Shown: positions 57,140-64,000 of the stretch, one piece after another
Layout of the letters: every line of letters begins with the position of its first letter
How positions within the stretch are numbered: position 1 is the stretch's first letter
Source: an uncultured Alphaproteobacteria bacterium
GTDB taxonomy: Bacteria > Pseudomonadota > Alphaproteobacteria > Methylaequorales > Methylaequoraceae
Assembly: GCA_902613995.1 (NCBI GenBank)
Contig: CACMJG010000002.1
Location: 1 to 64,000 of the forward strand
Direction of reading: 5' to 3'
DNA length: 64,000 bases
Translations under genes and position numbers: made by a program
Notes under the pieces: generated by a model
What the model was told of the DNA's origin: nothing
The model's database searches: none
Seen by the model: the letters and a program-made list of their open reading frames with translations, nothing else

Positions 57140-57994
57140 TTATTTACTCAATATTTGTTTCACCAGATCTGCAAGTAATCCAATAGAAATAGTAATTAAT
57201 GCGACAAGCAACCCTCCAATTCCCAATAAAAATCCACTATTTAAGTTAAAGAAAATTGATCCTAGAAATCCAATTAGAGAGAAAAGAACACAAACGAGTG
57301 AAAAAAGCATAAAAATTTTTAATGGATTGTAGTACGTCACTGTTTGCATTATGTAGAATATCGTTTTAAAAGAATCTCTCATAAGGTTAACTTTTGATTT
57401 TCCTTTTCGTTTTCCATAATTTATCGGAACATAAGATACAAATTTGCCATTCATCATATAAGCCAAGGTAGCTGAAGTTGTGAAACTAAAAGTTTCGCAT
57501 AAGTGAGGTAAATATTCTTTAATAGTATCTTTTTTAAAAATTCTTAATCCTGAATTAATATCTGGAATGCTTCTACCAGCGGCAAATTCGACAACAAATT
57601 TAAGAATTTTTCTCAGTATAGTTTTTAAAATAGACTCCTTGTATCCAATTCTTTTTCCAACAACCATGTCAAACCCCTTTTTATATTCGGTATATAATTT
57701 AGGAACTTCATCTAAAGGGTATGTTTGATCAGCATCAGTTATTATAATTGTTTGAAATTTCGAATTTTTTATACCATTTTTTAGTGAAAAACCATAACCT
57801 AAATTTTGCGGATGTGTAATTATTTTAGCACCTGTTTTAACTGCGTATTCTTTGGTTTTGTCAGTTGACCCGTCATTAATTACAATTATTTCAAAATCTT
57901 TAATTTTTAAATTTTTAAATAATAATTTAGCATTTTCAATTGTATCTATTATTGATTGCTCCTCGTTGTAGGCAGGTATAAGTAAACTTACCAT
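57140..57994 (-). CDS. GT2 glycosyltransferase (DPM1-like)
   Basis: The ATG at 57994 begins just before the GT-A strand SLLIPAYNEEQS. The domain has VINDGSTDKT and the metal site ITDADQTYP, and two membrane helices close the protein (about 218-245 and 250-275). It is a dolichol/polyprenyl-phosphate sugar transferase type. It shares a TAATG junction with the asnB pseudogene upstream. It is distinct from the GT2 of module 2. Confidence 0.87.
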   Translation of the reverse strand: MVSLLIPAYNEEQSIIDTIENAKLLFKNLKIKDFEIIVINDGSTDKTKEYAVKTGAKIITHPQNLGYGFSLKNGIKNSKFQTIIITDADQTYPLDEVPKLYTEYKKGFDMVVGKRIGYKESILKTILRKILKFVVEFAAGRSIPDINSGLRIFKKDTIKEYLPHLCETFSFTTSATLAYMMNGKFVSYVPINYGKRKGKSKVNLMRDSFKTIFYIMQTVTYYNPLKIFMLFSLVCVLFSLIGFLGSIFFNLNSGFLLGIGGLLVALITISIGLLADLVKQILSK

Positions 57995-58590
57995 TATAAA
58001 TTCCTTTTTTGGGTTGATATCCAACTTGATAAACAGGTTAGTCCAAATAACCTAAAGCTATGATCAATCTTATTACCTTCATGTTCTTCCCAAAATTTTT
58101 CTATAGATTTTTTTTTAACAAAATCATTAATATCCGAATAAAGTGTTACTATTTTTGCCATTTTGTTTAATAAATTATTAAACCAAATAGATATTGGAGA
58201 ATCAAATCCCTTTTTTTTGCCAAAAATATTTTTTTTAGGAAGAATATTGGATTGTGATTTTTTTAAGAAATCTTTTTTTTTTAAACCATTAATCTTCCAA
58301 CCTGATTTTAGAGAAGCAACAGATTCTACGATCTTATGATTAAGAAATGGAGATCTACATTCAAGTGAGTTTGTCATACTAGTTCTATCCAATTTTACCA
58401 ACACATTATCGACTAACCATGTATTTATATCAACATATGAGGCTTGGTAAATAAAATATCATAGTCTATTCTTTTTTACTTCTGAAAAATGAGGACTTCG
58501 ATGATTTAAAAATGAAATAATTTTTTTTAAATTATTAAATTCATTACTATTAGACTTTTCTCATCTGAAACTTCCTTCAATTCCGCACAT
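57994..58590 (-). pseudogene. asnB: asnB pseudogene with in-frame stops and large internal deletion
   Basis: Reading from the ATG at 58590 gives MCGIEGSFR followed by an in-frame TGA, then a stretch with IISFLNHRSPH (AsnB HRGPD region) and a second in-frame TGA, then directly the C-terminal synthetase region YVDINTWLVDNVLVKLDRTS and RSPFLNHKI. All parts are in one frame of 199 codons including the terminal stop. A functional AsnB has about 600 codons, so roughly 400 codons, including the ATP loop, are lost. A gene caller will report only the C-terminal 136 residues (57994-58404). Confidence 0.88.
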
Positions 58591-58636
58591 AATAAATAAG
58601 ATAAATATAAATTAAAAAAAGAAATTAATTAATATT

Positions 58637-59251
58637 TTATTTTGAATTATTTTTTTTTATAAAATTCAAATCAACACTTTTTTTTAGGACAAAAATAAAA
58701 CACACAAATAGAATTAGACAGAGGATTGGTAAATACATTTGTTTAAGAATAAACTCATAATCCTGATTAATAAAAAAATTATTAGATGAGTCCTCGAGTC
58801 TTTTGAAAAAAAAGGTAAAAATTAGTATTTGGGGTGTATCTGAAATAAGAACTGCTATAAAGAAACTTCTCAGATTAAGTTTAAAAAAGATAACTGAAAA
58901 GTTTTTTGCTAAATATGGAATACCGGGTATTAATCGAAAAATTATGTAAATTAAAAAAGGATTATCAGAAAAAATTGGTTTTCTAATCTTTAGTTTGTTT
59001 ATTATCTTTTTTGTTTTTGTTGCCATAAAAAAGTTAATTATCGAACCTAAAATAAGTGATAATAGGGATATCGGAATTCCAAAATAACCAAAGGCTATGG
59101 CTGAAATTAATAGAACTGGAGTGACAATTCCAACTAAAGATATCCAGAGAATTGAAATCAGTATGAAAATTATAGCAAACTGATAAAAGTGAGTATTTAT
59201 TAAATCTTCAAAAGATAAATAAAAATTAAATATTTTTTCAACTAGTTCCAT
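58637..59251 (-). CDS. TVP38/TMEM64 (DedA-related, VTT domain) membrane protein
   Basis: The 204-residue protein has five or so hydrophobic segments and the VTT-domain pattern: FGYFGIPISLLSLILGSI, and YIIFRLIPGIPYLAKNFS in the centre. The family is thought to act in lipid scrambling or transport. The ATG at 59251 is preferred over 59293, which would extend the protein by residues unlike the family. It is divergent from the MBOAT gene. Confidence 0.75.
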   Translation of the reverse strand: MELVEKIFNFYLSFEDLINTHFYQFAIIFILISILWISLVGIVTPVLLISAIAFGYFGIPISLLSLILGSIINFFMATKTKKIINKLKIRKPIFSDNPFLIYIIFRLIPGIPYLAKNFSVIFFKLNLRSFFIAVLISDTPQILIFTFFFKRLEDSSNNFFINQDYEFILKQMYLPILCLILFVCFIFVLKKSVDLNFIKKNNSK

Positions 59252-59305
59252 TGTATATATTAAACTAGCGTACCGAAAATTATATTCATACACAAACTTA
59301 AGAAA

Positions 59306-60706
59306 ATGATTTTTAATAGTATAGAATTTCTTCCATTTATTATTTTTTTTTTCATATTTTTCTTTATTTTACCATGGAAACAAAACAAAATTTTTATTTG
59401 TGTTGTAAGTTATTTTTTTTACTCAAGTTTTAACCCTAGCTACTTAATTTTACTAATATTTTCAACTTTTGTAGATTATTTTTGTGCTAAGAAAATTTTT
59501 AATTCAAACAAAAATAAAATTAATTGGTTGATCTTAAGTCTAACAGCGAATTTAGGTGTTTTATTTTTTTTTAAATATGGAAAGTTTTTTCTAGAAAATC
59601 TAGAAAACGCTTTATCAATTATTAATTTTACAAATAGCTTATCAATTCCAGATTTTATTTTACCTGTAGGTATTTCTTTTTATACATTTCAAACACTAAG
59701 TTATAGTATCGATGTTTACAGAGGAAAAATTAGACCAACTAATTTTCTAGATTTTACATTATTTGTGTCCTTTTTTCCTCAGTTAGTAGCTGGTCCAATA
59801 ATTAGAGCCAAGGACTTTTTACCCCAATTAGTAAGAAGAACAATTTTAACGGTTAAAAGATTAAATCTTGGTATTTTTTTAATTATTTGCGGATTATTTA
59901 AAAAAATTGTGATTGCTGATTCCACAGCGCCTTTAGTGAACGACATTTTTGAAAATCCACATATTTTTACCTCAGTCGATCATACTTTAGCTGTGTTAGG
60001 TTTTGCAATTCAGATTTATTGTGATTTTTCTGGATATTCTGATATAGCAATTGGTTTGGCTTTGTTGATGGGTTTTAGAATCAAAAAAAACTTTAATTAT
60101 CCATATTTATCCACGAGCCTTCGTGAATTTTGGAAAAGATGGCATATTTCGCTTTCTTCATGGATACGAGATTATGTCTATATCCCTCTTGGTGGAAATA
60201 GAAAGGGAAATATAAGACACAGTTTTAATCTAATCTTTGTAATGAGTTTATTTGGTTTGTGGCATGGAGCTAGTTGGATGTTTTTAATTTGGGGTGTTTC
60301 ACATGGGATACTATTAGTACTAGAAAATCAATTTAGGAAAATCATTGATTTTTTAAACATTAAGATAAAATTCAGTTTTTTCTTTAGTTCTTTGAAAATT
60401 GTTTTTGTCTTTTATATTGTTTCATTAAACTGGATTTTTTTCAGAGCTGAGAGTTTTGATAAGTCCCTAATTTTTTTAAAATCATATAGCAATTTTTTTC
60501 AATGGAAATACAATCTTGTAACAAATAAGATGTTACTTCTTACTGTAATTCTTTTCATTTTATTTGGAATTTTAGTCCATATAAAAAAATCATTTATAAA
60601 GACTAAAATACATAATATATTTTACAGTATAGTAGCTGCAATTATGTTTTTTTATATTTTAATTTCTTGGAATAGTAATAATGCTTTTATCTACTTTCAA
60701 TTTTAA
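59306..60706 (+). CDS. MBOAT-family O-acyltransferase (AlgI/PatA-like)
   Basis: The polytopic 466-residue protein shows the AlgI pattern: AGPIIRAKDFLPQL, FWKRWHISLSSWIRDYVYIPLGGN, and the catalytic histidine in GLWHGASWMFLIWG. These membrane enzymes pass acetyl groups across the inner membrane for O-acetylation of alginate, cellulose or peptidoglycan. The 3' end overlaps the next gene by 26 bp. The polymer cannot be told. Confidence 0.92.
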   Translation: MIFNSIEFLPFIIFFFIFFFILPWKQNKIFICVVSYFFYSSFNPSYLILLIFSTFVDYFCAKKIFNSNKNKINWLILSLTANLGVLFFFKYGKFFLENLENALSIINFTNSLSIPDFILPVGISFYTFQTLSYSIDVYRGKIRPTNFLDFTLFVSFFPQLVAGPIIRAKDFLPQLVRRTILTVKRLNLGIFLIICGLFKKIVIADSTAPLVNDIFENPHIFTSVDHTLAVLGFAIQIYCDFSGYSDIAIGLALLMGFRIKKNFNYPYLSTSLREFWKRWHISLSSWIRDYVYIPLGGNRKGNIRHSFNLIFVMSLFGLWHGASWMFLIWGVSHGILLVLENQFRKIIDFLNIKIKFSFFFSSLKIVFVFYIVSLNWIFFRAESFDKSLIFLKSYSNFFQWKYNLVTNKMLLLTVILFILFGILVHIKKSFIKTKIHNIFYSIVAAIMFFYILISWNSNNAFIYFQF

Positions 60707-61754
60707 TAGATCGTTAACTTATAGCTTAATCTTTTTTTTATTTTTTATAACAATATTTTTAACTTACGAATTTAACATCAGAAAAAATCCAGGAAACAAA
60801 ATGATAATCGCTGACAAATCCCCACAAACAGAGTTTGACTTGAAAAAACAAGATTTGATTATTTTTGGATCATCAAGAGCAGTTGAGTCAATAAGACCAA
60901 ATCTTTTTGTTAAAAATTTTAACGAATTCTCTGAAGTACTTAATTATTCATGTCATATGTGCAACATATTGGAACACCAAATCAACCCATTCTTAGAAGA
61001 ATTTTCTGATACTGAAGATCTTCCAAAGAAAATGATCATAACGGTAGAACCTTTTTTATTCAAAAAACTGAAAAATGCTGACAGCGTAATTGTTAAAAAA
61101 AGTGAATTGAATCAAAAAATAAAATCGTTTGGATCAAAATTGATTTTTACCTGGTGTGAAAGTTGTAGGCCTCAAAATAGACGTCACTTACACCATTGGG
61201 TTGCTTTTTTTGCTTCTTCGTTCAAAGATTTATTTGAGTCAAAATCCTTTTCTTCTAGTATTTTGAAAAAAAACTATAATTATTGGATAATACACAGAGC
61301 TAATGCATTTTCTGTTAAAATAGTTCATCGAGATAAAGGTTTTCAAGGAATGCAATTAGTCCTTAATGACAAATCAATATCACTACAAGAAATTTTTAAA
61401 AAACATCAGAAATTTTATCCCACACATTTAACAAATTTTGATATAGAAAAAATAAAAGAATTAGAAAAAAAATTAGTAATTTTAAAAAAAAAAGAGGTAG
61501 ACATTATAATGCTAAGACTTCCGATTCATAGTTCACTTTTTGATATTGAAAATGAATATGTTCCTGGATTTAATCAACTAATGAATGATCTATCAGAAAA
61601 ACATAAAATTCCTTATATTGATTTTAATAACTCTGACAAAAAATACTTTACTAATGACCCATTAAATTTTACCGATTCATCCCATTTGCGATTTTCTTCA
61701 ACTGAAAAATTTAATTTACTCTTAATAAAAGAGTTAAAAAAAATATGGAATTAA
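60681..61754 (+). CDS. membrane-anchored SGNH-like protein, partner of MBOAT
   Basis: A single N-terminal helix (about 12-29) anchors a periplasmic domain with IIFGSSRAVESIRP (candidate Ser) and a final DSSHLRFSS (Asp and His two apart). This is the order of SGNH-type acyltransferases such as AlgJ/AlgX. It starts inside the MBOAT gene, so it is translationally coupled to it and probably receives the acyl group. The exact family is not certain. Confidence 0.7.
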   Translation: MLLSTFNFNRSLTYSLIFFLFFITIFLTYEFNIRKNPGNKMIIADKSPQTEFDLKKQDLIIFGSSRAVESIRPNLFVKNFNEFSEVLNYSCHMCNILEHQINPFLEEFSDTEDLPKKMIITVEPFLFKKLKNADSVIVKKSELNQKIKSFGSKLIFTWCESCRPQNRRHLHHWVAFFASSFKDLFESKSFSSSILKKNYNYWIIHRANAFSVKIVHRDKGFQGMQLVLNDKSISLQEIFKKHQKFYPTHLTNFDIEKIKELEKKLVILKKKEVDIIMLRLPIHSSLFDIENEYVPGFNQLMNDLSEKHKIPYIDFNNSDKKYFTNDPLNFTDSSHLRFSSTEKFNLLLIKELKKIWN

Positions 61755-61757
61755 AAT

Positions 61758-62846
61758 TTATTTTAAAATTTTTTTTTCGTTTATAAATTCTACGACTGCT
61801 TCAGAAATTGCTTGATGTCCTTCTATTTCTAGATGTCCAGATAAATTACCAACTGGGTAGTTGTAAATTTTTTTGTCCATAGTTTTTTTTTTTTCTTTTA
61901 ATTTTGATAAACCATCAATAAAAAAAATTTTATTTTTTTTACAAATTTTTTTCAGTTGAACTATGTTTTTATAGATATCAAAGTTTTCAATTCCATCAAC
62001 CCAGGCTTCTTTGACATCATCGTCAACTGTAAATGCATTGTCTATTCCAATAATAATTAATTCTTTTCCATTTCCTTTCACAAAGTTATTTAAGTTGGAA
62101 AGTATAGATTCGGTAGCCTTCCAAGACGATTTTACATAATGAGAGTTTTCCTTTTCTTCTAAATAAAAAGGAATCCAGGAGTCTTCATTGGTATAATTTA
62201 AATTTATTTTAAGACCCATTGCTGATATCTGATCTATCCCAAAAATTTTTGTAATTAGCTTATTAATTTTAAGTTTATACAAAACTACATATTTCCTATA
62301 AATTTCAAGATCCCTAAACCAATTTTTTTTTGGAATTAAAAAATTATCTACAACTTGGTTGGTTTCATCTAGGTAAGGCCTTAGTTCAGTATTAGGAGAA
62401 TAACTAATTCCTGGCATGTTGTAATTATCTCTCATATCATTCCAAGAATAGAATAATAAAATTACAAGATCAGGATTAATTTCTTCAAAATACTTTTTTA
62501 ACTTTATAAAACTTTGCAGGGTACTGTAACCACTTACACCTAAAGAATAACCTTCTGTTTTAATAGTGTTATTAAGAGATTTTACTGTAAGACTTGCCCA
62601 AGGTTTTCCATGAGTAAAAGAATCTCCAATAAAAGCAATTTTTTTAGCTTTGTCTTTACTTACATTTATTGGAAGTATTGGTGAATTTGTTTCCCAACCT
62701 AAAGCGTCATCAAAAATAAGTCCTGGGTTTTGTACTTTAGACTTATTTATCGAACTAACAAATTCTAAAACTGCGAGGCCTATTATAAAAAAGGATAAGA
62801 ATATTAATAGATTAATTAAAATTAACTTAGAATATTTTTTTATCAT
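61758..62846 (-). CDS. SGNH/GDSL hydrolase-family protein
   Basis: A membrane anchor (about 8-30) precedes FIGDSFTHGKPWAS (Ser), VSGYSTLQS (Gly), FYSWNDMRD (Asn) and GHLEIEGHQAIS (His) near the end. The four SGNH blocks are in order, so it is a likely periplasmic esterase or acyltransferase on glycans. It is 362 residues and overlaps the upstream methyltransferase gene by 4 bp. Confidence 0.8.
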   Translation of the reverse strand: MIKKYSKLILINLLIFLSFFIIGLAVLEFVSSINKSKVQNPGLIFDDALGWETNSPILPINVSKDKAKKIAFIGDSFTHGKPWASLTVKSLNNTIKTEGYSLGVSGYSTLQSFIKLKKYFEEINPDLVILLFYSWNDMRDNYNMPGISYSPNTELRPYLDETNQVVDNFLIPKKNWFRDLEIYRKYVVLYKLKINKLITKIFGIDQISAMGLKINLNYTNEDSWIPFYLEEKENSHYVKSSWKATESILSNLNNFVKGNGKELIIIGIDNAFTVDDDVKEAWVDGIENFDIYKNIVQLKKICKKNKIFFIDGLSKLKEKKKTMDKKIYNYPVGNLSGHLEIEGHQAISEAVVEFINEKKILK

Positions 62847-63637
62847 TTTTGCGAAATAATTGTCCAGGAATAATTATGCCTTCTATAAACTTTAATTTTC
62901 TTAAAACCGGAATCTTTCATTACTCTAGATATTTCTTCTTTCTTAAAATACTTCGAAAACGAAGGATTCAGTTGATCAAATATAATATAGTTCCTTTTTT
63001 CATATGAGCATTTAGAAAAAACACTTAATAAGTAATTTTTCATTGGTAAGGAAAAAAATCTGCACAAAAAAATATATGGATATAAAATTAAGTTTAAAAC
63101 ATTGCAAATTAATCTAAGGATAAAGTCTGGTAACAAGATTGTTATTCTTCTTAAAATATCAAAAATAAAAACATAAATTTCATTTCCTTCATAGCCATAA
63201 ACCCAACATATAAATTGACCATTTTTTTTCAAAGAATTAAAAATATTTCTACAAACCTTTTGATAATTAGGAGTGTGGTGAATAACTCCTAATGAAAAAA
63301 CAAAATCAAATTTTTTATTTTCAGAAATATCTTCACCTTTTATATTTTTAAATTCTATCTTATTTGAATTTTTAATATTATTTTTTCTTGCAACTTCAAT
63401 AGCTTTTGATGGTTCAACTCCAAAAATTTTTTTTGGATTATATTTTACCAAATTTTTTAAGATTCTCCCGCTACCGGATCCAACTTCCATTATTAGCTTA
63501 TTCTTAACTTTATTTAGGTTAAATGGATGTACAATATCTTCGAGCATTTCTTTGCTTCCATGATAACCATCGATTTTATTGTCTACCTTAAATTGGTTTC
63601 CAAAGTCAAGGTAAGAATCTTTATGATTTATTTTCAT
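62843..63637 (-). CDS. class I SAM-dependent methyltransferase
   Basis: The SAM loop is LIMEVGSGSGRILKNLV near residues 48-64, with FGVEPSKAIEVA and FVFSLGVIHHTPNYQKV after it. The C-terminal part has a hydrophobic region (about 165-195). It is a 264-residue UbiE/UbiG-type methyltransferase of unknown target, coupled to the SGNH gene. Confidence 0.85.
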   Translation of the reverse strand: MKINHKDSYLDFGNQFKVDNKIDGYHGSKEMLEDIVHPFNLNKVKNKLIMEVGSGSGRILKNLVKYNPKKIFGVEPSKAIEVARKNNIKNSNKIEFKNIKGEDISENKKFDFVFSLGVIHHTPNYQKVCRNIFNSLKKNGQFICWVYGYEGNEIYVFIFDILRRITILLPDFILRLICNVLNLILYPYIFLCRFFSLPMKNYLLSVFSKCSYEKRNYIIFDQLNPSFSKYFKKEEISRVMKDSGFKKIKVYRRHNYSWTIISQK

Positions 63638-63651
63638 GTCATTATTATAAA

Positions 63652-64000
63652 TTATGAATTTTTTGCAATTATTAACAAGTTTTTTCCAAATAAATATTTA
63701 AAGCCAATCATGTCAAAAATTTTTGAAATTGGAAAAATATACCTATCATAAAATTTAATAGATTTTTTAGACCCTAAACCGTCATTTATATTATATCCAA
63801 AAAATTTTATAGCTAAAGATGCAAAAAAACCAATACTATCTACGTATTGAATTTTCTTAATTTCAAAGCCTGCTCTTTCACATTTCATTTTAATTTCTTT
63901 AAATTCATAACGTCTATAGTGACCAACTGCTTCATCCATACCACTCCAGAGAAACATTTTAGCAGGAAGAAAAAGATATAAAATTCCATTTTTTTTTAAT
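63652..64000 (-). CDS. class I SAM methyltransferase, C-terminal part (cut by window)
   Basis: The frame stays open to the window edge (LKKNGILYLFLPAKM just upstream), so this is the C-terminal part of a larger gene. The segment LWSGMDEAVGHYRRYEFKE is typical of the second half of a family of small-molecule or glycan methyltransferases, followed by ERAGFEI and a hydrophobic patch. The SAM-binding N-terminal half lies outside the window. Confidence 0.7.
   Translation of the reverse strand, partial: LKKNGILYLFLPAKMFLWSGMDEAVGHYRRYEFKEIKMKCERAGFEIKKIQYVDSIGFFASLAIKFFGYNINDGLGSKKSIKFYDRYIFPISKIFDMIGFKYLFGKNLLIIAKNS

Noticed and set aside
57994-58590. Recoding of TGA (Trp or selenocysteine) in the broken asnB
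   Set aside because: TGA is used as a normal stop by other genes here (for example pabB, ccmA, ccmB), and about 400 codons including the ATP site are missing, so it is a pseudogene.

Overview
The window looks like a piece of a streamlined, AT-rich marine alphaproteobacterial chromosome. Many convergent gene pairs overlap at their 3' ends by 4-21 bp, operons are packed with TAATG and ATGA junctions, and alphaproteobacterial neighbourhoods are present: an IalB-family protein, a SUV3-type helicase followed by a 7Fe ferredoxin and CarD, and a complete ccmABCDEFGHI operon. A relative of SAR11/HIMB59-type lineages is likely, but this is inferred from gene content, not from a marker gene.

Positions 1-39,000 are mostly housekeeping: arginine and folate metabolism (argG, folD, pabB, pabC), cytochrome c maturation (ccmA to ccmI, including a small ccmD), aconitase, SUV3-like helicase, fdxA, carD, an M48 lipoprotein protease, two tandem PagL-type lipid A deacylases, tRNA-Arg(CCT), gmhA, gltBD, an isolated membrane-tethered MlaC-like protein, and the conserved divergent tesA / ybbA-ybbP locus. 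Less ordinary items are a protein with three motifs like those of a family-A DNA polymerase palm (2911-4269), a 43-residue CDGSH-like mini-protein (31028-31159) and an 8-bp tandem repeat (34217-34256).

The most striking region is 40,374-57,072. An intact tRNA-Leu(CAA) lies at its right end (56986-57072, minus strand). To its left are five partial copies of the 3' part of the same tRNA, all in the same orientation, at about 40374, 41655, 49897, 54212 and 55782. They divide the DNA into five modules of about 1.3, 8.2, 4.3, 1.6 and 1.2 kb. The three youngest-looking copies match the tRNA over 56-58 bp, up to the anticodon stem; the two leftmost are decayed. Just inside the three good copies are 12-13 bp direct repeats resembling arm-type sites of a tyrosine recombinase. 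No recombinase gene is present. The natural reading is serial integration of small recombinase-less elements at one tRNA, each rebuilding the tRNA and pushing the previous tRNA 3' end leftwards.

The cargo is varied: an LhgO-like oxidase (module 1); surface glycan and lipid genes including asnB, a GT2 glycosyltransferase, two methyltransferases, a polytopic membrane protein and a desaturase (module 2); ornithine-lipid acyltransferases OlsB/OlsA, an alkaline phosphatase and an orphan Pycsar-type transmembrane effector-like protein (module 3); a membrane GIY-YIG/T5orf172 protein plus a small protein (module 4); and a lone FkbM methyltransferase (module 5). Module 3 reads as a phosphate-limitation package.

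Right of the tRNA (57,140-64,000) is a surface-polysaccharide region: a DPM1-type glycosyltransferase, an asnB pseudogene with two in-frame stops and a large internal deletion, a TVP38/DedA-type protein, an MBOAT O-acyltransferase with a partner SGNH-like protein, a second SGNH protein, and two methyltransferases, the last cut by the window edge.
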